NCBI RefSeq assembly: GCF_002086275.1
Contig: NZ_MVHT01000009.1
Location: 1-64,000, forward strand
From: Mycobacterium intermedium
GTDB taxonomy: Bacteria; Actinomycetota; Actinomycetes; Mycobacteriales; Mycobacteriaceae
Length of the DNA stretch: 64,000 nucleotides
Direction: 5' to 3'
Below, in pieces: positions 39,630 to 48,362 of the stretch. How positions within the stretch are numbered: position 1 is the first letter of the stretch; each line of letters begins with the position of its first letter. The notes below the pieces were generated by a model that saw only the letters and a program-made list of their open reading frames with translations, had not been told where the DNA came from and did not search any database. The translations under genes were made by a program, and so were the position numbers.

Positions 39630-40648
39630 CAGGGTCGCCCACCCCAGCGCACGGCCGCGGCGCCGGCGAAGTCACCGGCATGCGCGAACGCGGCCATCAG
39701 AACCACATCGCCGTTCTTGACCCGGCCGTCGGATATGGCCCGGTCCAGGTTCACCGGAATGCCCGCGCCGAACAGGTTACCGCACTCGTCGAACGTGTCC
39801 TGGTGGCGTTCCTTGGGCAACTCGAGCGCCTCGCGCCAGTTGCGCAGGAACACCCGGTTGGGCTGGTTGCTGACGAACAGATCGATATCCTTGGCGCGCA
39901 GGCCGATTCGATCGCAGACGGCAAGGGCCACCTCGGGTACCAGCCGGTTGCCACGGGCCAGCACCTTGGTGATCTTGCTGTCGGTGAACCCGATGCTGCC
40001 CTCGCCGGGGCCGGCCTGCCACCACTTGCGGGGCGGGTCGAAGGAGAGCGTCATCTCGCCGGCGTATTCGCCGTAGGTGCGGCATTCGATACCCAGAATC
40101 GGCGACTGGTCCGACAGCGTGACCAAGCCGACCGCGGCCCCGTCACCCGGAACGGCCGACTGCGCCTTCCGCCGGATCCCGGGCTGATCGAAGAATTCTC
40201 CGGCGGCATTCTGGGCAACGGCGATCACCGCGGTGCGGCCCTCCCCCGTCGACAGCAGCTTGCGGGCGACGTTGAGCGCCAACACAAATGCGCCACAACC
40301 ACCGTTGTGCAGATCGAGCACCCAGGACGGGCGCATGCCCAGCCGGTGCGCAATGCCGCCACCCTCGCCGTAGAACGCCATGTCCGGCACTTGAGTGTGG
40401 GTGATCAACACGTCGGCGCTTTCGATGACGTCGCGACCGTGGCGCTCGATCAAGCCTTGCGCGGCACGCTCGACCATGTCGGCGGCACTCTCGTCTTGGG
40501 CCACGTGATGACGAAACTTGGGTGCGCGAAACATGAGATTGTCTCGCAGGTCGTCTGATTCGGCGAACTGCGCGTAATAGTCCGCGCCGATCGGTTCGCC
40601 CGGTAGGTAGGTGGAGACGTCAATCAGGCTGACGGCGACTGGGTTCAC
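39629..40648 (-). CDS. KAS-III-like acyltransferase/condensing enzyme, catalytic His replaced
   Basis: This 339-residue thiolase-fold protein has the nucleophile Cys in LHNGGCGAFVLALNVA and the Asn in FDECGNLFGAG. The FabH motif HQAN reads SNQPN here (~265), so the usual catalytic His is Asn. A different His appears in AFAHAGDF. A decarboxylating FabH role is therefore unlikely; a non-decarboxylating acyl transfer or condensation is more plausible. The GTG start has a GAGG site and lies four bases after the SRPBCC stop. Confidence 0.87.
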   Translation of the reverse strand: MNPVAVSLIDVSTYLPGEPIGADYYAQFAESDDLRDNLMFRAPKFRHHVAQDESAADMVERAAQGLIERHGRDVIESADVLITHTQVPDMAFYGEGGGIAHRLGMRPSWVLDLHNGGCGAFVLALNVARKLLSTGEGRTAVIAVAQNAAGEFFDQPGIRRKAQSAVPGDGAAVGLVTLSDQSPILGIECRTYGEYAGEMTLSFDPPRKWWQAGPGEGSIGFTDSKITKVLARGNRLVPEVALAVCDRIGLRAKDIDLFVSNQPNRVFLRNWREALELPKERHQDTFDECGNLFGAGIPVNLDRAISDGRVKNGDVVLMAAFAHAGDFAGAAAVRWGGRP

Positions 40649-40652
40649 TGTG

Positions 40653-41309
40653 TCACCTCATCCAGTCTGGGGTGACGGGCAGGCCGTTGTGGTACCGGTA
40701 TTCCGCAATGGCCTTGAGGTTCTTCAGTTCCAGCAGATGGCCGGCACCGAACATGTCCCAGAAGTCGCCGACCCATACCGGTCGCTGCGGCGGCGCGGTT
40801 TCCGGGTAGGGGTTGCTGTCGTAGAACGGGTGATGGCAATTGGTCCACAGCACAACGGAACCGGGCTTGTTCAGCACCAGTTGGGCGTCGATCACCCGCA
40901 TCAGGTAGATCATCCACAGGTGCTCGCCCTGATCCCAGGCGCAGTGATAGTCGACGGTCCGGGCCTGCTTGTTGGCCACGGTGCGGGTGTAGATCTTGGT
41001 CTCCGAACCGAGCCGGTCATGGGCCAGCCACAGGCCGGGATCCTCGGTACTGGTGAACCCGCGCAGGCTGTAGGTCCACTCCTCCAGGCTGCGCGTGTCG
41101 GCCAGGTAGGCGAACAGCTCGTCGGGCGGGCAGTCGATGAAATCGTTGACGGTGCAGTACTCGCCGAAGACTTGATCGTGCGGGTACACCGACCGCATCA
41201 TCTCCATGATGATTGGGGTGGCCCGCTCGCGAGGGGTGGTCTCGACGCGGATCACGCCGTCGATCGAAACGGCGATATCCTCAAGCGCTGGCAGTGCTTT
41301 TAATGACAT
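40653..41309 (-). CDS. SRPBCC/START-like protein in SigL operon
   Basis: This 218-residue protein has a segment typical of SRPBCC (polyketide cyclase/START-like) folds, DFIDCPPDELFAYLADTRSLEEW, followed by beta-rich sequence (ETKIYTRTVAN, VLWTNCHHPFYD). These proteins bind hydrophobic ligands, and some are cyclases or aromatases. The start overlaps the end of the TPP-enzyme gene by 29 bp, with a GGAGAA site inside that gene. I infer a binding or cyclising step on the pathway intermediate. Confidence 0.75.
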   Translation of the reverse strand: MSLKALPALEDIAVSIDGVIRVETTPRERATPIIMEMMRSVYPHDQVFGEYCTVNDFIDCPPDELFAYLADTRSLEEWTYSLRGFTSTEDPGLWLAHDRLGSETKIYTRTVANKQARTVDYHCAWDQGEHLWMIYLMRVIDAQLVLNKPGSVVLWTNCHHPFYDSNPYPETAPPQRPVWVGDFWDMFGAGHLLELKNLKAIAEYRYHNGLPVTPDWMR

Positions 41310-43032
41310 CGGTTTGGTTCTCCTTTTCGGTTGTCCGAGCGAGAAACGGTGCGAACGGCGGGATCTCGTCGGCGGCGCACTCGACGCTCACCACCGCGGG
41401 CCCGTCGACGTCCAACGCCGCCCGCAGCGCGTCGGCGAAGTGATCGAGCTCAGCCACATCGACGGAGGTGAGTCCGGGGAACATCGCGGCCAGCCCGGCT
41501 CCCAGCTTGCTCGCCCGAAATCGGTTGTAGCTGTAGAGGTCGTCGTAGAAGAGTTGTTCGCGGGTCACGCACATGGCGTGGGCGTTGTTGTTGAACAGGA
41601 CGAAGGTCAGCGGCAGCTGGTATTGCACGGCGGTGTGTACCTCGGTGCCGTGCATGAAAAACGCGCCGTCCCCGGCGATTACGACGGTGCGGCCGTCGGG
41701 ACGGCCGCTGTTCGCGCGCCCGAACGCCATTCCGATGCCGGCACCGAAGCTGTAGCCCATGCCGCCCATGCCGAGCGCGACCGTGAACCTGCCGCCTCGG
41801 CGAGCCGGCAGGTAATGGATCGCGGCCGCACCGGTGTTGCCGGCGTCGACGACGATGTCGGTGCCGTCGGGCAGCACGCCGTCCAGCACCGCCATGGCGT
41901 CGCGGTAGCGCACACCTGGGGCGGTCAATGGTGGCGTCGTCAGTTCCTTGTCGCCGTACCCTCCAACCTCGCCGAAGGGCGCGCTGCAGGGCACGTGAAA
42001 CCCGTTGGACGAACGCCGTTCGGTCATCGCTTCCGAAAGGGTGGCGGTCAGCATCCGCAATGAGTCGCGCAGATTCTCGGTGTGCACGTGAGTGCAGGCA
42101 AGATACGGCGGCGCGGACCCGATCGAAACCGTCTGCACCGACGCCAGCGCCTCCTCCAGCCCGGCGCGTGCGGTCACCGACAGCCGAGTCCCGACGACCA
42201 GACACACCGCGCTGGCGGCCAGCGTTTCGGCCACGGTGGGGTGACCCATCACTCCGGTCACCCCCAGTAGCGGTGACCCGAAACCCGTTGCGGCGGCGGC
42301 GTCTTTGGCGTCGGGAACCGTCGCGACGCGTGCCCGCAGCACCCCTCTCAGCGCTTCGAGCTCGACCCTGGCGTCGTCACGGGCGACCTGTTCGCCCGCG
42401 ATGATGGTGACCGGGCCGCCCGCGTTGCGCAGTACCCGCGCGATGGTTTTCGGGTCGCCCGCGGGCCGCCGGTCGGGCAAGCGTTCGCCGGGGTGACCGA
42501 TCTCGACATAGCCCTGCTGAATGTCCTTGGGCAACAACAGCACCGCGGGACCGCCGGCGCGTGCCGCGGCGATGGCACGAGGCAGGGCGGAGCCGATGTC
42601 GGCGGCAGTGAGCACCCGCCGACACCAGACCGACACCGCCGAGAACACCGCCTCGGCGTTCAATGCCCCGTTGCGGCCGCTGGTGTCCTGAAAGCTGCCC
42701 CGACCGTCCATCGCGGTGGCGGGTTGACCTACCAACGCCAACACCGGAACACGGCTTGCCAACGACTCGCCCAGTCCCGCGACCAGATTCAGTGCGCCGC
42801 CACCGGAGGTGGCCATCACCACGCCCAGACCGGCTCCGCTGCGGCTGTAACCGTCGGCCATGGTGGCGGCGGAGAACTCGTGCTTGGCCAACACCGCGGT
42901 GATCGACGACTGGAAATGCGCCGCGTCGTAGAGATCTTCGATGTTGGCGCCATCCACACCAAAGATGTGGTCGACTCCCATTTCGGCGAGGTATTCGACG
43001 ATGTGGTCGACCACCCGGTGCGTCCTGGGCAT
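41281..43032 (-). CDS. Thiamine-diphosphate-dependent enzyme, acetolactate-synthase-like
   Basis: This 583-residue protein has three ThDP-family domains. The N-terminal catalytic Glu is in AVLAKHEFSAATMADGYSR, the central domain is nucleotide-binding-like, and the C-terminal ThDP/Mg motif GDGAFFMHGTE...FNNNAHAM follows the GDG-X~25-NN rule. It belongs to the IlvB-like group, but no small subunit is present and the operon is not for branched-chain amino acids. It may instead decarboxylate a 2-keto acid and add the acyl unit to a partner. It is the first gene of the operon, with ATG at the predicted SigL transcript start. Confidence 0.9.
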   Translation of the reverse strand: MPRTHRVVDHIVEYLAEMGVDHIFGVDGANIEDLYDAAHFQSSITAVLAKHEFSAATMADGYSRSGAGLGVVMATSGGGALNLVAGLGESLASRVPVLALVGQPATAMDGRGSFQDTSGRNGALNAEAVFSAVSVWCRRVLTAADIGSALPRAIAAARAGGPAVLLLPKDIQQGYVEIGHPGERLPDRRPAGDPKTIARVLRNAGGPVTIIAGEQVARDDARVELEALRGVLRARVATVPDAKDAAAATGFGSPLLGVTGVMGHPTVAETLAASAVCLVVGTRLSVTARAGLEEALASVQTVSIGSAPPYLACTHVHTENLRDSLRMLTATLSEAMTERRSSNGFHVPCSAPFGEVGGYGDKELTTPPLTAPGVRYRDAMAVLDGVLPDGTDIVVDAGNTGAAAIHYLPARRGGRFTVALGMGGMGYSFGAGIGMAFGRANSGRPDGRTVVIAGDGAFFMHGTEVHTAVQYQLPLTFVLFNNNAHAMCVTREQLFYDDLYSYNRFRASKLGAGLAAMFPGLTSVDVAELDHFADALRAALDVDGPAVVSVECAADEIPPFAPFLARTTEKENQTDVIKSTASA

Positions 43033-43038
43033 GTCTGT

Positions 43039-43066
43039 AATACGACGGGCCGCGACCTAAGGTTCA
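43039..43066 (-). promoter_or_regulatory. SigL-type promoter of the seven-gene operon
   Basis: On the minus strand TGAACC (43066-43061), a 16-bp spacer and CGTATT (43044-43039) match the SigL consensus. The predicted +1 is 43032, the A of the ATG of the TPP-enzyme gene, implying a leaderless mRNA. A second TGAAC-like box lies ~12 bp upstream. The operon sits 50 bp after rslA. Confidence 0.75.
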
Positions 43067-43082
43067 CCGCCCGTTCAAGAAG

Positions 43083-43823
43083 CTACAGTGAGCGCTCCAA
43101 CAGCACCTTGCCCGTGTCAGCGGAAACCACTTGCACGGCGGCGATCTGGTCGACTGGCAGCGCGGTACTTCCGGCCGGTGTCGCGGTGTGGCCTGGTGCC
43201 GCGACCCAGGTCGCCAACCGGGATTGGCTGCCGTCGCGACCGACGACCACCATGGCCAACGTGTCGTGCGGCGCGTCCGGCGGTGCCAGGCACACGCACT
43301 TCAGGTTGATGAATGTTCCCCAATGCTGGCCGGTGACCGTCACCGTCGACGCCAGTAGGGAAGTCCCGACCTGAGCCATCGGTTGCGCCGACGCCGTCAC
43401 CTCGTGCGCCGGTGTCGAGAACCCCTGGATGCCGACGAACACGCCGAACGCCAGCACCACGGCTGCCGCGGCCGAGGCGACCCACGCCACCACCCGAGTA
43501 CGCCGACGCCTTCTGCGCACCGCTTCCAGCAGGGCCGGCAACAAGGTGGGTGACACCGGCGGTGTCGCCGGGCCAACCCCAGCGGCCGAGAAGGACTCGT
43601 CGATCTCGGCCACGTCTTCGCGGCTCAGCTTCGCAAGCAGTCCGGGCACACCGCTCATTTCGGCGACAGCGGCCCGGCAAGCCGCGCACTCGGCCATGTG
43701 CGCCTCATATTCGCGTCGCTCCGTCGCCGACAGCGACCCCAGCACATACGCGGCGTCCCACGTCGCGTAGCTGTGGTCCACCGGCGGGCCAAGCGCACGC
43801 AGCGGCGTCGTCATGTCGTCCAT
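43083..43823 (-). CDS. rslA: Anti-sigma-L factor RslA
   Basis: This 246-residue zinc anti-sigma factor has the ZAS motif at His42-x3-Cys46-x2-Cys49 (HMAECAAC), which holds SigL and releases it on oxidation in the characterised Mtb protein. One membrane helix lies at ~111-135, followed by an extracytoplasmic domain with a Cys-Val-Cys pair (NLKCVCLAPP) that could sense redox or metal. Starts at 43823 or 43814 are possible; the second has better spacing from GGGAG. It follows sigL by 58 bp and precedes the biosynthetic operon by 50 bp. Confidence 0.95.
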   Translation of the reverse strand: MDDMTTPLRALGPPVDHSYATWDAAYVLGSLSATERREYEAHMAECAACRAAVAEMSGVPGLLAKLSREDVAEIDESFSAAGVGPATPPVSPTLLPALLEAVRRRRRRTRVVAWVASAAAAVVLAFGVFVGIQGFSTPAHEVTASAQPMAQVGTSLLASTVTVTGQHWGTFINLKCVCLAPPDAPHDTLAMVVVGRDGSQSRLATWVAAPGHTATPAGSTALPVDQIAAVQVVSADTGKVLLERSL

Positions 43824-43881
43824 CTCCCGTCACCCCTTAAGCATTCGGAGCCGAAGACCACCCGGATGGGCTGTTCGGGTG

Positions 43882-44415
43882 TCATCTTGTGACTCCGTGT
43901 TCCTGCAGAGTGAGCCGCAACGCCCGCACTGCATAGTGTAGGCGCGACTTCACTGTTCCTTCCGCGATTCCAAGATCCGTAGCTATCTGGGTGGTCGTCC
44001 AGCCGCGGTAGTACGACCGGATGATCACGGCCCGGTGCTCCGCGGACAGCTGGGCTATTGCATCAGCGATCAGCAGCCGGTCCAGGGCGGCATTCACCTC
44101 GTCCGGTGTGGACTGCTCCGGTGCGCCGTCTACGTCGGTCGATGCGACGACGTTGCGAAACCGCGGACTGCGTCGATCGTCGATGATCATGTTGCGCGCC
44201 ACCGTGAACAACCAGGCCCGCGCCGACCGTTGTGTGTCGTTGATAACTTCCGGGTGTTGCCACGCCCGCAGCAGCGTCTCCTGGACGACGTCCTCGGCTT
44301 GGGCCGTATCGCCCGTCAGACGCAGCGCGTAACGCCACAGAACCGCGGCATGCTCGTCGTAGAGCGCCTTCATCAATGCGGCTTCTGCAGCCGCTCCGCC
44401 GGCTACCTCAGCCAC
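43882..44415 (-). CDS. sigL: ECF sigma factor SigL
   Basis: This 177-residue ECF sigma factor is nearly identical in pattern to Mtb SigL (Rv0735). Region 2 is at ~14-80 (YDEHAAVLWRYALRLTGD, AEDVVQETLLRAWQHP, ARAWLFTVARNMIIDDRR) and region 4 at ~115-170 (HRAVIIRSYYRGWTTTQIAT, AEGTVKSRLHYAVRAL). The GTG at 44415 has a GGAGG site and gives the Mtb length. RslA is its partner. Mtb SigL is known to control itself and cell-envelope or polyketide genes. Confidence 0.96.
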   Translation of the reverse strand: MAEVAGGAAAEAALMKALYDEHAAVLWRYALRLTGDTAQAEDVVQETLLRAWQHPEVINDTQRSARAWLFTVARNMIIDDRRSPRFRNVVASTDVDGAPEQSTPDEVNAALDRLLIADAIAQLSAEHRAVIIRSYYRGWTTTQIATDLGIAEGTVKSRLHYAVRALRLTLQEHGVTR

Positions 44416-44434
44416 TCGACCACCTCCGCAAAGT

Positions 44435-44462
44435 GACACGAGTCGAGTAGGCGATTAGTTCA
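44435..44462 (-). promoter_or_regulatory. SigL autoregulatory promoter
   Basis: On the minus strand TGAACT (44462-44457), a 16-bp spacer and CGTGTC (44440-44435) match the SigL consensus with one -35 mismatch. The predicted start is near 44428, leaving a ~13-nt leader with GGAGG before the GTG. Autoregulation of sigL is known in Mtb. Confidence 0.75.
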
Positions 44463-44491
44463 ACCGTGCCTGGTGATCGGCAAAGCTAGAG

Positions 44492-45292
44492 TCACGCCAC
44501 AGTCAGTATGCGCGGTCCGTCCTCGGTTACCGCCACGGTGTGCTCCCAATGCGCCGCTCGTGACCCGTCGGCCGTCTTGACCGTCCACTGGTCGTCGAGC
44601 ACCACCGTTTTGCCCGTTCCCAGGGTGAGCATCGGTTCGATGGCCAGCACCGAGCCCACGGCCAGCAGCGGCCCGCGTCCGGGCGAGCCCTCGTTGGGCA
44701 GGAACGGATCCATGTGCATCTGGCGGCCGATGCCGTGGCCTCCGTAGCCGTCCACGATCCCGAATGACCGTCCATAACGGGCCTCGGCGGCACGGGTGCC
44801 GGTCTCGATGGCATGGGAGACGTCGCTCAACCGGTTGCCGACGACCATTGCAGCAATGCCGGCCTCCAGCGATTCCTTGGTGGCCTGCGAGAGCGCGTCG
44901 TCCACCGGAATGAGGTTGCCGATCCCGAACGTGATCGCCGCGTCCCCGTGCCAACCGTCCAGCACGGCGCCGCAGTCGATGGACACCAGGTCTCCGGGGG
45001 CCAGTAACTCGGTGGCCGACGGGATGCCGTGGACCACCCGGTCATTGACCGAGGCGCAGATCGATGCCGGATACCCGTGATAGCCGAGGAACGACGGGAT
45101 GGCGCCCGCTTCGCGGATCACCGACTCGGCGATTTCATCGAGGCTGAGGGTGGACACGCCAGCCTCCGCGGCCTTACGGACCGCCTCTAGCGCGGTGGCC
45201 ACCACCGAACCGGCGGCCGCCATCGCATCGAGTTCGCCGGGGGTGCGCTGTGGTACGGCTTTGCGGCCCCGCAGCCGTGCCAGGGCACGCAC
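44492..45292 (-). CDS. map: Methionine aminopeptidase
   Basis: This 266-residue type I enzyme removes the initiator Met. Metal ligands are visible in order: Asp in [14 protein letters not shown] (two Asp), His in [12 protein letters not shown], Glu in AIEPML and Glu in VAVTEDG. A short basic N-terminus precedes the catalytic domain. The GTG start lies two bases after the adk stop. Order secY-adk-map is the conserved ribosomal-region order. Confidence 0.95.
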   Translation of the reverse strand: MRALARLRGRKAVPQRTPGELDAMAAAGSVVATALEAVRKAAEAGVSTLSLDEIAESVIREAGAIPSFLGYHGYPASICASVNDRVVHGIPSATELLAPGDLVSIDCGAVLDGWHGDAAITFGIGNLIPVDDALSQATKESLEAGIAAMVVGNRLSDVSHAIETGTRAAEARYGRSFGIVDGYGGHGIGRQMHMDPFLPNEGSPGRGPLLAVGSVLAIEPMLTLGTGKTVVLDDQWTVKTADGSRAAHWEHTVAVTEDGPRILTVA

Positions 45293-45294
45293 AG

Positions 45295-45840
45295 CTATTT
45301 GCCCAGTGCTCGCAACGCGCGCGCGAACACTTCGTCGAGGGATCCGACCGCGTCGACGGTCTTCAGCTCATCGCTGTAGTAGTCCAGCAACGGCGCTGTT
45401 TCGGCTTGATAGACCTTCATCCGGTTGAGGATGACCTCTTCGGTGTCGTCCGCGCGGCCCCGGCTCTTGAGCCGCTTCAGCAGCTCCTCGTCGGAAACCC
45501 GGAACTCCACCACCGCATCGAGGTCGCAGCCCCGGCGTTCGAGCATGTCGTGCAGCGCCTTGGCCTGTTCCACCGAACGCGGGTAGCCGTCCAGGATGAA
45601 GCCGTTGGCGGCGTCGGGATCGTTCAGCCGGTCGTCGACGAGCGCGTTGGTCAGCTCCGAGGGCACCAGGTCCCCGGCATCCAGATAGCGCTTGGCCTCG
45701 AGACCCAGCTTGGTGCCCTCTTGGATGTTGTGACGGAAGAGGTCCCCAGTGGAGATATGCGGGATGTCGAGCTTCTCGGCCAGCTTCTGGGCTTGCGTTC
45801 CCTTCCCCGCTCCGGGCGGGCCCAGCAAAACGATTCTCAC
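45295..45840 (-). CDS. adk: Adenylate kinase
   Basis: This 181-residue short-form adenylate kinase interconverts ATP + AMP and 2 ADP. The P-loop [10 protein letters not shown] is at 7-16, AMP-binding ISTGDLFR follows, [10 protein letters not shown] is present, and there is no long zinc-type LID insert, as usual in actinobacteria. Its GTG start overlaps the secY stop (GTGA). Confidence 0.96.
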   Translation of the reverse strand: MRIVLLGPPGAGKGTQAQKLAEKLDIPHISTGDLFRHNIQEGTKLGLEAKRYLDAGDLVPSELTNALVDDRLNDPDAANGFILDGYPRSVEQAKALHDMLERRGCDLDAVVEFRVSDEELLKRLKSRGRADDTEEVILNRMKVYQAETAPLLDYYSDELKTVDAVGSLDEVFARALRALGK

Positions 45841-47162
45841 TTAAGGAACCCTTCGTAGTTGCGCTGCATGAGCTGACTCTCGATCTGTTTGACCGTATCC
45901 AAACCGACGCCGATCATGATCAGAACCGCGGTACCCCCGAAGGGTAGGTTCTGGATTCCGCCGGTATTGCCAATCTGCAGAAACAGGTTCGGCAATACAG
46001 CGATAACGCCCAGGTAGATCGAGCCCGGCAGGGTGATTCGGCTTAGCACGAAACGCAGGTAGTCGGCGGTCGGACGGCCCGGGCGGATGCCGGGGATGAA
46101 GCCGCCGAACTTCTTCATTTCGTCAGCGCGTTCGTCGGGATTGAACGTGATCGACACGTAGAAGTAGGTGAAGAAGATGATCAGCCCGAAGTAGATGGCG
46201 ATGTAACCCGGGTTGCTGGGGTCGGTCAGGTAGGTGTTGACGAACTTGTCCCACCAACTGTGGCCGACACCGCCGCTGCCACTGCGGACCAGCTGCGTGA
46301 TCAGATGCGGGATGTAGATCAGCGACGAGGCGAAGATCACCGGGATAACGCCCGCCTGGTTGACCTTGAGTGGCAGATACGTCGAGGTTCCGCCGTACAT
46401 CCGCCGGCCCACCATGCGCTTTGCGTATTGCACCGGGATGCGGCGTTGGCCCTGCTCGACGAACACCACGCCGACGATGATGACCAGCGTGGCCACGCAG
46501 ACCGCGGCGAAGGTGAACCCGCCGCGGCTTTCCAGGATCTGGTTGCCTTCGGCGGGGATGCGGGCCGCGATGCCGACGAAGATCAGCAGCGACATGCCGT
46601 TTCCGATGCCGCGTTCGGTGATCAACTCGCCCATCCACATCACCAGGGCGGCTCCCGCCGTCATCACCAGCACGATGACGACAAGCGTGAAGATGCTTTG
46701 GTCGGCGATGATGTCCTGAGTGCAGCCCTGCAGCAGCCCGCCATTGGCGGCCAGGGCCACGATGCTGGTGGCCTGCAGGATGGCCAGGGCGATGGCCAGA
46801 TACCGCGTGTACTGCGTCATCTTGGCCTGGCCGGCCTGGCCTTCTTTGCGCAGTTCTTCGAAGCGGGGAATGACCACGGTGAGCAGCTGCGTGATGATGC
46901 TGGCGGTGATGTAGGGCATGACGCCCACCGCGAAAACCGTCAATTTCAGCAGTGCGCCGCCGGAGAACAGGTTGATCAGCGAGTAGATCTGTCCGGACTC
47001 GCCGCCGCTGACCTCGTTGATGCATTGCTGCACATTCTTGAAATTGACGCCGGGCGACGGCAGCGACGCGCCTACGCGATACAGAATGACGATGCTGAGC
47101 GTGAAGAGGATCTTCCGTCTGAGGTCGGCTGTTCGCAGCGATGAGATGAAAGCCGAAAGCAA
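45837..47162 (-). CDS. secY: Preprotein translocase subunit SecY
   Basis: This is the central channel of the Sec translocon, 441 residues with ten membrane helices. The TTG start at 47162 is supported by an AGGAGGA site and gives the Mtb N-terminus ([20 protein letters not shown]). The sequence includes the plug helix region ([19 protein letters not shown]) and the cytoplasmic loop [21 protein letters not shown]. It is the first gene of secY-adk-map, transcribed from the 209-bp gap shared with a divergent methyltransferase. Confidence 0.97.
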   Translation of the reverse strand: MLSAFISSLRTADLRRKILFTLSIVILYRVGASLPSPGVNFKNVQQCINEVSGGESGQIYSLINLFSGGALLKLTVFAVGVMPYITASIITQLLTVVIPRFEELRKEGQAGQAKMTQYTRYLAIALAILQATSIVALAANGGLLQGCTQDIIADQSIFTLVVIVLVMTAGAALVMWMGELITERGIGNGMSLLIFVGIAARIPAEGNQILESRGGFTFAAVCVATLVIIVGVVFVEQGQRRIPVQYAKRMVGRRMYGGTSTYLPLKVNQAGVIPVIFASSLIYIPHLITQLVRSGSGGVGHSWWDKFVNTYLTDPSNPGYIAIYFGLIIFFTYFYVSITFNPDERADEMKKFGGFIPGIRPGRPTADYLRFVLSRITLPGSIYLGVIAVLPNLFLQIGNTGGIQNLPFGGTAVLIMIGVGLDTVKQIESQLMQRNYEGFLK

Positions 47163-47327
47163 ATCTTCCTCCTGCGAAGCGGGGGTATTCCTGCATCACG
47201 CGCCCACTCCCGCAGGCCAGGACGTACGGCCCGACCAATTCCAGCGCGTCAAATCGTGTACGAGACTAACAGCTAGTTTGCACAGGTCTTTCCCAGGCCG
47301 CCAGGCTGACGACCCCGTGTGCGCTTC

Positions 47328-47333
47328 ATTATA
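47328..47333 (-). promoter_or_regulatory. Possible -10 box of secY
   Basis: TATAAT on the minus strand lies within an AT-rich island (about 47320-47375) ~165 nt before the secY start. No good -35 is seen at 17 bp. The same island may also carry the promoter of the divergent methyltransferase. Confidence 0.35.
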
Positions 47334-47371
47334 TTTGCTAATTAATGGGTTACGACACGTCAGGGGCATAA

Positions 47372-48307
47372 ATGACGCAAGTGGGCAGCGCGCGGTTTGA
47401 GGGCGATACCTGGGACCTGGCATCGAGCGTGGGTTTGACGGCCACCATGGTCGCCGCCGCCCGGGCCGCGGCGAATCGAAATCCCGACGCGGTGGCGCAC
47501 GACCAGTTCGCCGAGCCGCTGGTGCGCGCGGTGGGTGTGGACTTCTTCACCCGGATGGCCGGCGGCGAGCTGGACCCGGCGGAGATGGACGAGGACGAGG
47601 CCAGGGGGTTGCGCAGCTTCGCCGACGCGATGGCGCTGCGCACCCGGTTCTTCGACGACTTCTTTTTGGACGCGGTGGCTACGGGCATCCGGCAGGCGGT
47701 CATCTTGGCGGCCGGCCTCGATTCGCGCGCCTTCCGGCTGGCCTGGCCGGCCGGCACGACCGTGTTCGAGGTCGATCAGCCCGAAGTGATCGCCTTCAAG
47801 ACGGCGACGTTGACCGACCTGGGTGTCAGCCCCACGGCGGACCGCCGCACTGTGGCGGTTGACCTGCGTGACGATTGGCCCGCCGCGCTGAAGGCCGCCG
47901 GTTTCGACGCCGCCCAGCCCACGGCCTGGATCGCCGAGGGCCTGTTGGGCTATTTGCCGGCCGAGGCCCAGGACCGGCTGCTCGACCAGGTCACCGCCCA
48001 GAGCGCGAAGGGCAGCCGGGTCGCCACCGAAGGCCTGCTCGACATCAACGAGCTGAACGAAGAGGAACTCCGGGGCCGCATGAATCGTGTTTCCGACCGG
48101 TGGCGACGGCACGGCCTGGAACTCGACATGGCGGCGCTGGTGTATTTCGACCAGCGCAGGGATGCGGCTTCGTATCTTGGCGACCACGGCTGGCGGACCG
48201 TCACCGCCGATGACGCCGAGCTGCTGGCCGAACACGGACTGCCTCCGATCGACGGCGATGATGCCCCGTTCGGCCGGGTGGCCTACGTCTGGGCCGAGCT
48301 GACCTGA
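47372..48307 (+). CDS. SAM-dependent methyltransferase, Rv0731c type
   Basis: This 311-residue member of the mycobacterial LCMT-like (TIGR00027) methyltransferase family has [20 protein letters not shown] at the N-terminus, SAM motif [24 protein letters not shown], and [20 protein letters not shown]. These enzymes are related to protein/leucine carboxyl methyltransferases; their substrates in mycobacteria are mostly unknown. Location next to secY matches Rv0731c. Three paralogues occur in this window. Confidence 0.92.
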   Translation: MTQVGSARFEGDTWDLASSVGLTATMVAAARAAANRNPDAVAHDQFAEPLVRAVGVDFFTRMAGGELDPAEMDEDEARGLRSFADAMALRTRFFDDFFLDAVATGIRQAVILAAGLDSRAFRLAWPAGTTVFEVDQPEVIAFKTATLTDLGVSPTADRRTVAVDLRDDWPAALKAAGFDAAQPTAWIAEGLLGYLPAEAQDRLLDQVTAQSAKGSRVATEGLLDINELNEEELRGRMNRVSDRWRRHGLELDMAALVYFDQRRDAASYLGDHGWRTVTADDAELLAEHGLPPIDGDDAPFGRVAYVWAELT

Positions 48308-48362
48308 GTCGTTGACGGCTCCCAAAGCAGCCCTAAATACAGAAGGAAGGTCGGGAGACCCC

